Shown here in pieces: positions 1 through 6,997 of a stretch of DNA of 15,523 nt. This DNA comes from JAGLTZ01 sp023135015. GTDB taxonomy: Bacteria > Blakebacterota > Blakebacteria > Blakebacterales > Blakebacteraceae. Location of the stretch: positions 1 through 15,523 of the forward strand of contig DAOVKT010000052.1 of assembly GCA_030631625.1 (NCBI GenBank). The letters run 5' to 3'. A model generated the notes under the pieces. The model did not search any database. It had not been told where the DNA came from and worked only from the letters and a program-made list of their open reading frames with translations. The position numbers and the translations under genes were made by a program. Position 1 is the stretch's first letter. Each line of letters begins with the position of its first letter.

Positions 1-1
1 G

Positions 2-79
2 CTCGAAGACCTGTCTGAAAAGCTGCCCTATCTACTCAGGAGGTCAGAAAACAGCCGTTTCTGGATGGACACTAGCTAA
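2..79 (+). CDS. possible C-terminal tail of an upstream gene (partial)
   Basis: From base 2 an open frame of 25 codons runs to a TAA at 77-79 and enters from outside the window. The translated tail contains SEKLPYLLRRSENSRFW and does not match any family I recognise. It could equally be a chance open frame, because the following 400 bases look non-coding. Nothing upstream is visible to support a gene. I list it only because a truncated gene at the window edge is plausible here. Confidence 0.2.
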   Translation, partial: LEDLSEKLPYLLRRSENSRFWMDTS

Positions 80-331
80 GCATCTACCACAATAGAGGGG
101 CCTGGTGCCGGTATTGATCGGAGTGGGCCGACGATATGTTTATCGTATCTACGCACATATCAAGAGGTTACAGAAAGCCCTGAACCCCGCTACCGACCTG
201 CGACCTTAACGTTTGCGAGCGATTTGGGCATTTTGGACACTAATATTGCTCATGCCATAAACATAGTGTCTGTTAGGCTGAATGGGGTATTGGCGAGGGA
301 CAGGTAAGATGTCGTAAAACCGCATAGATAC
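80..331. other. gene-poor stretch at the left edge
   Basis: I see no convincing gene here. One frame stays open from about 80 to 308 without an ATG, and its translation resembles nothing I know. Another short frame ends in AHIKRLQKAL, vaguely like the recognition helix of a winged-helix regulator, but it is too short to call. Together with the tRNA fragment that follows, the stretch looks like decayed or rearranged DNA rather than a functional intergenic region. Confidence 0.4.
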
Positions 332-354
332 TGGTGCTGGGAGCGGGAATTGAA
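332..354 (-). pseudogene. truncated tRNA 3' end (T-loop to CCA)
   Basis: On the minus strand this 23-base stretch reads as the last part of a bacterial tRNA gene: T-loop TTCAATT, the 3' strand of the T-stem CCCGC, the 3' strand of the acceptor stem TCCCAGC, discriminator A and an encoded CCA. The matching 5' T-stem strand (GCGGG) is absent; the bases before the loop are GGAAG, and no GCTGGGA acceptor start is found upstream. The similarity therefore stops exactly at the T-loop, and this is a fragment, not a tRNA. 3' ends of tRNA genes are the usual crossover sites of tyrosine integrases, so an attachment-site scar is the natural reading. The isotype cannot be told. Confidence 0.65.
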
Positions 355-383
355 CTTCCTGTTACTCAACCTCAATAAGACTA

Positions 384-412
384 TTGATACTAATTCATTC
401 GAATAGTAGTAT
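384..412 (+). promoter_or_regulatory. candidate sigma70-type promoter of the TetR gene
   Basis: TTGATA at 384-389 matches the -35 consensus at five of six positions. It is followed after 17 bases by TAGTAT at 407-412, which matches the -10 consensus at four of six; TATACA at 410-415 is an alternative -10. The predicted start of transcription falls at about 419-420, where the inverted repeat described next begins. Promoter consensus in this lineage is unknown, so this is a pattern match only. Confidence 0.35.
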
Positions 413-419
413 ACATAGC

Positions 420-439
420 AATCAGATCTATTTCTGATT
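420..439. promoter_or_regulatory. inverted repeat, candidate TetR operator
   Basis: AATCAGA at 420-426 and its exact reverse complement TCTGATT at 433-439 flank a six-base spacer, giving a 20-base palindromic site 44 bases before the TetR start codon and overlapping the predicted transcription start. TetR-family dimers typically bind palindromes of this size and commonly repress their own gene. The half-site with one extra base, AATCAGAT, recurs at 1120-1127 between the regulator and the exporter gene. Binding by this regulator is inferred. Confidence 0.45.
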
Positions 440-483
440 CCTGTGTGGATCACTGGGACTGAACACCAACCTGGACTGATTGA

Positions 484-1104
484 ATGGATACACCAAGACT
501 CATTCTGAGAATAGCACAGGATTTCTTCGCTCGTTTTGGGTTCAATAAAACGACTATCGACGATATCGCCGGTGCAGCGCACATCGCTAAAAGTACCCTT
601 TACCACCACTTTTCCAGCAAGCAGGACATCTTCCGTAGGGTGGTCGAGCATGAAGGGGAGACGCTGGCTAACCAGATCAGCATTGCCGTTGACGCTGCAT
701 ACTCTGCTGAGGGAAAGATGCGTGCATATATCGTCACCAGATTGCGATACCTCAAAGAACTTGCCAACTACTATAGCGCCCTGAAAGATGACTATCTGGA
801 GCATTACTCGTTCATCGAAAAGTTGAGGGAGAAAGACCTCAGGGATGAGACGGCGATGCTCCGTCAGATCCTGCGGGACGGCATTAGTACCGGAACATTC
901 AGGATCAAAGATGAAGAGGTCGAAATCACGGCCCTCGCCGTCATGACAGCGTTGAAGGGATTGGAATATCCGTGGATCGCGAACGAGGAAATCCTCGACA
1001 TCGATAAGCATGCAGAGGTCCTGCTCAACCTGCTCTTTCACGGAATCTGTGCCGAGAACCCCGGGGAGTCCTCTGATCCGAATGTGAAGAGAACGGGCTA
1101 TTGA
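484..1104 (+). CDS. TetR/AcrR family transcriptional regulator
   Basis: A 206-residue protein of the usual TetR length. Residues about 8-52 form the N-terminal DNA-binding domain, with the family signature TTIDDIAGAAHIAKSTLYHH followed by FSSKQDIF (turn and start of helix 4). The rest is helical, as expected of the ligand-binding and dimerisation domain, and is too variable to name a ligand. The ribosome binding site is weak, but the ATG puts the domain at the proper distance from the N-terminus. It is the first gene of a plus-strand run and lies 62 bases upstream of an RND exporter, the classic arrangement for a ligand-responsive repressor of a transporter. An inverted repeat at 420-439 suggests autoregulation. 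Family assignment is secure; ligand and targets are inferred. Confidence 0.93.
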   Translation: MDTPRLILRIAQDFFARFGFNKTTIDDIAGAAHIAKSTLYHHFSSKQDIFRRVVEHEGETLANQISIAVDAAYSAEGKMRAYIVTRLRYLKELANYYSALKDDYLEHYSFIEKLREKDLRDETAMLRQILRDGISTGTFRIKDEEVEITALAVMTALKGLEYPWIANEEILDIDKHAEVLLNLLFHGICAENPGESSDPNVKRTGY

Positions 1105-1109
1105 GTCCT

Positions 1110-1130
1110 CTAATCCCGGAATCAGATTAG
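1110..1130. promoter_or_regulatory. inverted repeat between regulator and exporter genes
   Basis: CTAATC at 1110-1115 is the exact reverse complement of GATTAG at 1125-1130, with a nine-base spacer. The right half includes AATCAGAT (1120-1127), the same octamer as in the putative operator before the TetR gene. It may be a second, weaker operator controlling the exporter directly, or simply a small RNA hairpin. There is no T-tract, so it does not look like a terminator. Confidence 0.3.
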
Positions 1131-1166
1131 TTCGCGATATTCACCCTGTGGGGACAGGAGCCTTTC

Positions 1167-4100
1167 ATGCATCGATTCGCCAACCTTATCGTGAAGTTCA
1201 GGATTGGCGTCATATTCACAACCCTGGTTGTAACAGCCGGTTTCACGGTACTGTTGCCGCGCTTACGAATTGACAGCGATATCCTCAACTACCTGCCTGA
1301 GAGCGATCCGGCAGTCCGACTCTTCAACGATGTCGGCACTCAGTTCGCCGGTAACTCTTCAGCGATTATCGCCATAGAGACAGAGGACGTTTTTACCGCC
1401 CGGACGATCCAGCGGATCCACCTGCTTACGGAAAAAATCAGAGAAATTGCGGGAGTGAGCCACGTCACGAGCCTGACGGATGTGCTTGATATCCGCATGA
1501 GCGAGTATGGCCTTGAGATCAGCCGACTGATTGACAAGTACAGACTCCCCACCGAACCGGAGGAACTCGCCGTCCTCAGATCCTATACCCTCGGTAAGGA
1601 TCTATTTACGGGCCGTATCATTTCAGAGGATGGCACCGTCGCCCTGATCATGGCTCGAATCCAGGAGGATGCCAACCGCACCGCTGTGGCCGATGAAATA
1701 GCCGCAGTGGTGAGGGAGATGGATCTGCCGGAAACTGTCTACTATGCGGGGATGCCGTTCCAGATGGGTGAGATCCAGAAGATAGTCGTCAAGGACCTCC
1801 GCTACCTGATCCCACTAGTCTCTCTTCTGATTATTATCATGCTCGCCTTCAGCTTCCGGTCTATCTCAGGTGTTGTATTCCCTCTGCTGACCGTTCTGTT
1901 TAGCACGATATGGACATTGGGTTTTATGGCACTGGTGGGAGTTCCACTCACAATCATCTCCAATATTACACCGGTTATTCTTATCGCTGTTGGAAGTGCC
2001 TACGGAATCCACCTCGTAAGCCGCTTCTTCGAGGAATCAGAAAACAAACAGAATAACAGCAGTCTAGCAGCGCATGGTGCGCTCACTGGTGTTGGAATAC
2101 CTATTGTTCTTACCGGAGTGACAACTCTCGTCGCCTTCCTCTCCTTCACCGGCTCCTACCTCATAATCATCAAACACTTCGGGTTCTTCACTGCACTCGG
2201 TGTCTTCTTCTCGATGGTGCTCGCTATCACGTTCCTCCCGGCCATCCTCTCGTTCAGTAGGGGCAGGACCGATGATGGCAGCGCGTTTTCCCGGTCTGGA
2301 TCAACGGGAGTCCTCGATCGCGTGACGAAGGGACTGAGCGGTTTCATCCTTCGTCGGAAACATCTGATTCTCGGAGCTGCGATCGTAGCAGCTGCGTTGA
2401 GCTCGATCGGCCTCACGCAGTTGAAACGGGAAGTGGACATGATCGAATACTTTCCGCCAGGAAGCAGCATCCGTACCGCTGAACACCTCATGGAAGAGAA
2501 GTTCGGTGGTTCACTACCCATTCGGATCAGTATTCACGGTGATCTTCTGGATCCTCAGGTGTTGAAGGAGATGTGGAAGCTCGAGAAGATGCTCGAAACG
2601 ATACCTGCGATATACAAGCCCCAATCGATCGCAGACCTTCTCGCCGAGATGAATTATCTCATGAACGGTCGCTATTCGATTCCAAACTCCCGTGAGGAAA
2701 TCGGCAATCTCTGGTTCCTCATCGACGGCGAAGAGACTCTCGAAATGCTTGTCGACAACGATCGCTCCTGGGGGCTCATCCAGGCCACCATGGCATCGGT
2801 CAATACCGAAACCATCCGCGAGATCGTTGACAGGCTCGAGGAATATATCACAGACCGCCTGGATAAGGATCTGGTTACCGTGGACCTGGGAGCCGCATCT
2901 CCTGCCACCGGCACTCTGGCACTGCAGATCCAGCGGGACCGGATCACGGATCTTCTGTCATGGGATATCGCCGGACAGGATGTCGCAGAGGCCCCTTCTC
3001 CTGAACGCATCAGTGAAATTCTCTCTCTTTATCAGACCGGAGGACAGTTCCCACTCGAATCCTCCGAACGCTCAGATCTGGAAGAGCGGATCACGAAGTT
3101 CTACTCAGAAGATCTCGCACATGTCGCCGTCAGATCTGCCGACGCTATCGCTCTGAACTTGAGCGACCTGGCCTCCGGGACCACACCTGAGGTCGAGGAA
3201 GTCATGGAGACTCTCAGGGCGAACAGACATCCGGCCGATGATGAACCTGACGCATGGGCGATCTCCAGCGACGGCGATGCTCTCCAGACACTGATCTTTG
3301 AAGCACGTGGGGACTTCCTTTCCAACCGTGCTCTGAGTGACATCATGGATCTTCTTCCGAAACAACTCCAGGATGACGTCGAACTGAGGAAGCGCCTGCA
3401 TGGGAATCTCTGGGAACTGAACTACACTGACGTGCTCCTGCCAGCAGATAGAACCAACCCACAGAGCAGTATGAGAGAAATCGTACCACTGGCTGTACAT
3501 CAAACAGGTATTCCTCTCCTCTACACACATCTCGACACGAATCTGGTGAAAACACAGATCGTGTCCCTTTTCCTGACTGCAGGGCTGGTCTTCTGCCTTC
3601 TGGCGATTCAATTCCGCTCACTCGCCGCTGGAGCCCTGGGGATTATCCCTCTCACCTTTGTTGTACTGATCAACTTCGGTGTGATGTCCCTGGCAGGCGT
3701 GGCGCTCGATACGGCGACAATACTCGTCAGCAGCATTGCAATCGGGATCGGAATCGACTACACGATCCACTTTCTCTCGCGCCTTAGGGCTGAGGTCCGC
3801 CTGCATCACCAAACACTCTCTTCGCTGGACAACACCTTGAAGACAACGGGAAGAGCAATCCTAGTCAACGCCATCTCTGTCGCGTCCGGGTTCCTGGCCT
3901 TGGTTCTGGCAAGCATCGTCCCCGTGCGGCACTTCGGCTGGCTGACGGCACTCACCATGGTCTCAAGTGCCGTGGCGGCGCTTTGTATCCTGCCGGCGAT
4001 CATTCTCATCCTGCGGCCTCGATTCATAGGATCACTCTCAGCCAATAACAGCATGTCAGGTTCAAACCCGCCGGACCCGGGTCTTCGAAGGGAGGATTAA
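1167..4100 (+). CDS. MMPL/RND superfamily exporter
   Basis: A 977-residue inner-membrane protein with the RND duplication: TM1 at about 12-31, a periplasmic domain at 32-210, a five-helix block at about 211-362, then TM7 at about 398-415, a second and larger periplasmic domain (about 416-797) and a second block at about 798-950. It belongs to the predicted-exporter (COG1033/MMPL) branch, not the AcrB drug-pump branch. The TM4-equivalent motif is VGSAYGIHLVSRF (276-288) and the TM10-equivalent is GIGIDYTIHFLSRL (860-873). Only the second carries the Asp-Tyr pair linked to proton coupling in MmpL3-type proteins; the first has Ala. CAGGAG precedes the ATG at good spacing. The neighbouring LolA-like and barrel proteins suggest it hands a lipid or hydrophobic molecule from the inner membrane towards the outer membrane. 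The substrate is unknown. Confidence 0.93.
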   Translation: MHRFANLIVKFRIGVIFTTLVVTAGFTVLLPRLRIDSDILNYLPESDPAVRLFNDVGTQFAGNSSAIIAIETEDVFTARTIQRIHLLTEKIREIAGVSHVTSLTDVLDIRMSEYGLEISRLIDKYRLPTEPEELAVLRSYTLGKDLFTGRIISEDGTVALIMARIQEDANRTAVADEIAAVVREMDLPETVYYAGMPFQMGEIQKIVVKDLRYLIPLVSLLIIIMLAFSFRSISGVVFPLLTVLFSTIWTLGFMALVGVPLTIISNITPVILIAVGSAYGIHLVSRFFEESENKQNNSSLAAHGALTGVGIPIVLTGVTTLVAFLSFTGSYLIIIKHFGFFTALGVFFSMVLAITFLPAILSFSRGRTDDGSAFSRSGSTGVLDRVTKGLSGFILRRKHLILGAAIVAAALSSIGLTQLKREVDMIEYFPPGSSIRTAEHLMEEKFGGSLPIRISIHGDLLDPQVLKEMWKLEKMLETIPAIYKPQSIADLLAEMNYLMNGRYSIPNSREEIGNLWFLIDGEETLEMLVDNDRSWGLIQATMASVNTETIREIVDRLEEYITDRLDKDLVTVDLGAASPATGTLALQIQRDRITDLLSWDIAGQDVAEAPSPERISEILSLYQTGGQFPLESSERSDLEERITKFYSEDLAHVAVRSADAIALNLSDLASGTTPEVEEVMETLRANRHPADDEPDAWAISSDGDALQTLIFEARGDFLSNRALSDIMDLLPKQLQDDVELRKRLHGNLWELNYTDVLLPADRTNPQSSMREIVPLAVHQTGIPLLYTHLDTNLVKTQIVSLFLTAGLVFCLLAIQFRSLAAGALGIIPLTFVVLINFGVMSLAGVALDTATILVSSIAIGIGIDYTIHFLSRLRAEVRLHHQTLSSLDNTLKTTGRAILVNAISVASGFLALVLASIVPVRHFGWLTALTMVSSAVAALCILPAIILILRPRFIGSLSANNSMSGSNPPDPGLRRED

Positions 4101-4103
4101 TCA

Positions 4104-4868
4104 ATGCGAATAACCGTATCTCTTACTGCGACTCTCGTCCTGTTCGTGGTACTCGACTCGGTCCCTGTCGCTCAAGCGCAGGAGACAGCTCTTTCAGCCC
4201 AGACGATCCTGGCCCACACGGATTCCGTACTGAACGCTCCCAAGGATCAGATCTATGGAATGGAGCTTGTCCTCATCGAGGAAGACGGGACGGAAAGAGG
4301 GCGAATGCTGAAAATGTGGCAGAAGGGGAGTGAGATGCGACTTGCGAAGTTCCTGGAACCTGCGGAGGTCCGGAATGTTGGATTCCTCTCGCTCCCGGAT
4401 GATGTCATGTATATCTACCTGCCCGCGTTCAAGCGAGTCCGGAGAATTGCAGCACACGTCAGAAACCAGAGATTCGCCGGTACTGATTTCAGTTACGACG
4501 ATATGGGGACGATCGAGTACGCCGAGGATTACACGGCGAGTCTCGAAGAGGAGACCGGAGAGAGTTATGTGTTGTTACTGATACCGAAAGCAGGTGCTGA
4601 GACAGATTACGGGCAGCTCAAGATGTGGGTCAGTAAGATCACATTCTACCCGTCCAGAACTGAATACTACGACCGCGGGGATAATCCCTGGAAAGTCATG
4701 GAGCGGCGGGAAGTGATCCAGAGAGAGGGTTATTGGATAGCGCTGGAAATCGTGATGCAGGATCTCAAAGCAAACCACAGTACACGCATGCGTCTAGTAG
4801 ATATCGAGTTCGATACCGGTATCCCGGACGAGATATTCACCCAGAGATTCCTTACGCGGAGACCATAG
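4104..4868 (+). CDS. periplasmic outer-membrane lipoprotein-sorting (LolA-like) protein
   Basis: A 254-residue secreted protein with a signal peptide (hydrophobic core about 6-20, likely cleavage near VAQAQ at 22-26). The mature part matches the COG2834-type LolA-like family: an open beta-barrel that carries a lipid-modified cargo. Family signatures visible are the LPAFKRVRRIA stretch (about 112-122) and the FAGTDFSYDDM stretch (about 129-139). True LolA moves lipoproteins to the outer membrane; this subfamily is commonly found beside MMPL/RND exporters and probably carries a lipid for them. The start codon lies three bases after the exporter's stop and is preceded by GGGAGG, so the two genes are almost certainly co-transcribed and translationally coupled. 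The cargo is not known. Confidence 0.88.
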   Translation: MRITVSLTATLVLFVVLDSVPVAQAQETALSAQTILAHTDSVLNAPKDQIYGMELVLIEEDGTERGRMLKMWQKGSEMRLAKFLEPAEVRNVGFLSLPDDVMYIYLPAFKRVRRIAAHVRNQRFAGTDFSYDDMGTIEYAEDYTASLEEETGESYVLLLIPKAGAETDYGQLKMWVSKITFYPSRTEYYDRGDNPWKVMERREVIQREGYWIALEIVMQDLKANHSTRMRLVDIEFDTGIPDEIFTQRFLTRRP

Positions 4869-4888
4869 AAGCCATGAAGGGGGCACCG

Positions 4889-6229
4889 ATGCGTAGAACG
4901 ATCATTGTTCTGTGCATGATATCAGGCATTGCAGCAATCCCGATCTCGTCACAGGCCCAGCTGGGCGGGTATGTCCTGACAGACTGGCGGGCGAAGGTCG
5001 AGGAAGGTAGTCTTCTCTGGAATGAGAACCGCCTCAACCTCGAGATCGATGCAAGCCCGGTGAACGACGCGCATGTATTCGCGCAGTTCTGGATCCGGGG
5101 GTTAGGATTCTCCAGTGCCCGGACGACAACAGACCTCATGGGGTTGGACAAGCGTAAGTCTAATCCCTGGGACCTGTTTCTACGGGAAGCATACGTGGAT
5201 CTCTATGGCTTTCTTACGGATAATCTGGATCTGCGGATCGGGAGACAACGGATTGCCTGGGGGACCGCTGACAAGATCAATCCTACGGATAACTTGAACC
5301 CTGATGATCTGGAAGATATCTGGGATTTCGGCCGTCACCTGGGCACCAGCAGTGTGCTTGCAACGTATTACTGGGGTGATGTCACACTCTCTACGGTCCT
5401 TATTCCTGCCTTCACACCTGCCGTGCTGCCTCCTCCTGAGTGGGCTTCAGCACTCAGTGCTTCAGTCGAGATGCCGGACGGCATCGCATTAGGTGAGATC
5501 TCCGATTCACTTATCTTACCATCGAACACACTCAAAGAAGGGGGATCAGCAGCGATCAAGATCGCGAAGCCGGTCCTTAATTACGATCTCTCACTGAGTT
5601 ATTACCGTGGTCGCAGTGACTTTCCTGTCGCTACACAGATCGCCATCACCCCGTCCGCTGTTGCCGGAACAGTTGATATCCACAGCACGCTGATATATCC
5701 ACGCCTTAGCGTCCTTGGTGCCGACATGAGTGGTGCAATTGGAAAAATCGGGCTCTGGGCGGAGGTTGCAGTAATCTATCCGGAAGCTGTCCATACCATC
5801 ACTGACATGTCAGCTCTGGGAATGGGACAACAGGAAACGGTGTCTCTGCCTGACGAGCACTTTGTCCGGTATGTGATTGGCAGTGACTACACATTCCATA
5901 ACGGGCTTTACGTGAACAGCCAGTTTATTCATGGATTCCCTCATGAGATGGGTCGAGATTCCCTCCATGACTTCATTATGGGCGGTGTTGAGAAACGGTT
6001 CTACAGTGACAAGATCAAATTAACGATAGCCGGTGGAGCCGAGCTGACTGACATCGGAAACATACAGGACAACTATGCGCTCATGGGTATGCCCGAGATC
6101 GGTTATTTCCCGACTGACAACAGTGAGATACTTCTGGGCGTACGATTGATATGGGCAAGTGGCCAGACAAGTTTCGGGAATCTGGCTGACATGGATGAAG
6201 TGTTTCTCAAAGTGAAATACTCATTTTGA
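4889..6229 (+). CDS. DUF1302-like outer-membrane beta-barrel protein
   Basis: A 446-residue protein. An open frame extends upstream to 4733 and overlaps the previous gene, but the ATG at 4889 has AAGGGGG at ideal spacing and begins a clear signal peptide (MRRTIIVLCMISGIAAIPIS, cleavage near SSQAQ). An ATG at 4874 has no ribosome binding site. The mature part alternates hydrophobic and polar residues like barrel strands and ends in KVKYSF, the C-terminal aromatic typical of proteins folded by the Bam machinery. The central RIGRQRIAWGTADKINPTDN stretch matches the DUF1302/alginate-export-like porin signature. DUF1302 proteins recur beside MMPL-type RND exporters and are proposed outer-membrane partners. 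Likely the outer-membrane component of the system; the cargo is unknown. Confidence 0.82.
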   Translation: MRRTIIVLCMISGIAAIPISSQAQLGGYVLTDWRAKVEEGSLLWNENRLNLEIDASPVNDAHVFAQFWIRGLGFSSARTTTDLMGLDKRKSNPWDLFLREAYVDLYGFLTDNLDLRIGRQRIAWGTADKINPTDNLNPDDLEDIWDFGRHLGTSSVLATYYWGDVTLSTVLIPAFTPAVLPPPEWASALSASVEMPDGIALGEISDSLILPSNTLKEGGSAAIKIAKPVLNYDLSLSYYRGRSDFPVATQIAITPSAVAGTVDIHSTLIYPRLSVLGADMSGAIGKIGLWAEVAVIYPEAVHTITDMSALGMGQQETVSLPDEHFVRYVIGSDYTFHNGLYVNSQFIHGFPHEMGRDSLHDFIMGGVEKRFYSDKIKLTIAGGAELTDIGNIQDNYALMGMPEIGYFPTDNSEILLGVRLIWASGQTSFGNLADMDEVFLKVKYSF

Positions 6230-6250
6230 TGATATCCGATCGGTATCATC
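6228..6250. repeat. inverted repeat overlapping the barrel gene stop codon
   Basis: GATGATA at 6228-6234 and TATCATC at 6244-6250 are exact reverse complements around TCCGATCGG, whose last eight bases are themselves a palindrome. No T-tract follows, so intrinsic termination is doubtful. It could be a transcript-stabilising hairpin that separates expression of the membrane genes from the thioesterase, or a protein-binding palindrome. Confidence 0.4.
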
Positions 6251-6264
6251 CGCCCAACGAGTTC

Positions 6265-6280
6265 GGATATCTCCATATCC
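6265..6280. repeat. short perfect hairpin before the thioesterase gene
   Basis: GGATAT (6265-6270) and ATATCC (6275-6280) pair perfectly around the loop CTCC, 33 bases upstream of the thioesterase start. It is short and AT-containing; a regulatory role is speculative. Confidence 0.25.
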
Positions 6281-6312
6281 ATCTCAGTCTGGTGTGTTAA
6301 GGAGGAGCGGCA

Positions 6313-6843
6313 ATGAACTCCAGGCTCACGCAGTGGCTGACAGAAGAAGATGACACATGGTCCCTTGTGGATATGCCTAATCATGTGACTCAAGGCAACT
6401 TCGTCTCCGGAGACCCGGACGGCAACCGTCTGCGCATCCAGTACTTCACACACTTTACCGGTCTACAACTTATGAGTAAGGTCTGGTTCGGCCCCGGTAC
6501 TCAGGGACCTCCTGGATGTGTTCACGGTGGGAGTATAGCAGCGGTGCTTGACGAGGCGATGGGTGCTACGACCTGGTTGGCCGGATATACGGCCGTGGCC
6601 GCTGAGATCACAGTCACATTTCATAAGATGCTTCCCCTTGACACCTGCTGCCTTATCGAACCGAGAGTGGTCGAGGTTGATGGAAGAAAAATTTACACTA
6701 AGGCAGAAATAATGGATCGAGATGGCATGGTCTACTCAGAGGGGAAAGGGCTCTATATTACCGTCGACGCCAGTAAGTTCGGCAAGATGGTTGACCATGC
6801 CAGAGCACTGTTAGGAGATGAACAATCTCCGGCTGCGGAGTAG
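6313..6843 (+). CDS. hotdog-fold acyl-CoA thioesterase (PaaI/THEM4-like)
   Basis: A 176-residue cytoplasmic protein with one hotdog domain. The central helix motif PPGCVHGGSIAAVLDEAMG (66-84) carries the HGG turn (71-73) and the Asp80/Glu81 acidic pair where PaaI-type thioesterases keep their catalytic acid. The later ITVTFHKMLPLDTC segment matches the strand pattern of the fold. A near-perfect ribosome binding site AAGGAGGAG precedes the ATG. Members hydrolyse acyl-CoA thioesters, releasing fatty or aryl acids. Its position after an envelope lipid-export set suggests acyl-chain metabolism, but substrate specificity cannot be read from sequence. It may be in the same transcription unit (83-base gap) despite the hairpins in between. 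Confidence 0.85.
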   Translation: MNSRLTQWLTEEDDTWSLVDMPNHVTQGNFVSGDPDGNRLRIQYFTHFTGLQLMSKVWFGPGTQGPPGCVHGGSIAAVLDEAMGATTWLAGYTAVAAEITVTFHKMLPLDTCCLIEPRVVEVDGRKIYTKAEIMDRDGMVYSEGKGLYITVDASKFGKMVDHARALLGDEQSPAAE

Positions 6844-6899
6844 TGATAATTATTGTAGGAAGTGGAGTACCACCTCGGCGGGTGTTCCAGATCGGTTTG

Positions 6900-6939
6900 A
6901 CGCAGGAAGTCACTGGTTCGAATCCGGTATCGCCCACCA
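6900..6939 (+). pseudogene. truncated tRNA 3' half (anticodon loop to CCA)
   Basis: This 40-base stretch has the 3' strand of an anticodon stem (GCAGG), a variable loop (AAGTC), a complete T-arm (ACTGG, loop TTCGAAT, CCGGT), the 3' acceptor strand ATCGCCC, discriminator A and an encoded CCA at 6937-6939. The 5' partners are missing: no GGGCGAT acceptor start, no CCTGC anticodon strand and no standard D-arm lie upstream. The match breaks in the anticodon loop, a common integrase crossover region. The TTTGAC just before the break hints at a Val(GAC)-type parent, but that is unsure. The 3' half of a tRNA left alone is the expected footprint of an integrated element or of a rearrangement. Confidence 0.7.
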
Positions 6940-6997
6940 GGCCGAGCTTTCTATAATGAACTCTGACGACGCACATCTTTTCCAGGGGGGATACCTA

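Noticed and set aside
1..480. A CRISPR array or insertion-sequence end
   Set aside because: No regularly spaced repeats, long terminal inverted repeats or transposase remnants were found; only the tRNA fragment and the small operator-like repeat stand out.
250..1041. A 263-codon open frame on the minus strand
   Set aside because: It is the shadow of the TetR gene and runs through the tRNA fragment and promoter region. It has no family features, whereas the plus strand encodes a clear helix-turn-helix protein.
6864..6939. A complete tRNA gene
   Set aside because: The T-arm and 3' acceptor strand are good, but no 5' acceptor strand, D-arm or 5' anticodon strand of the right sequence can be found upstream, so only the 3' half is reported.
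6758..6976. A minus-strand frame containing GDTGFEPVTSCV
   Set aside because: This peptide is the well-known spurious translation of the antisense strand of a tRNA gene. It helped to locate the tRNA fragment but is not a protein.
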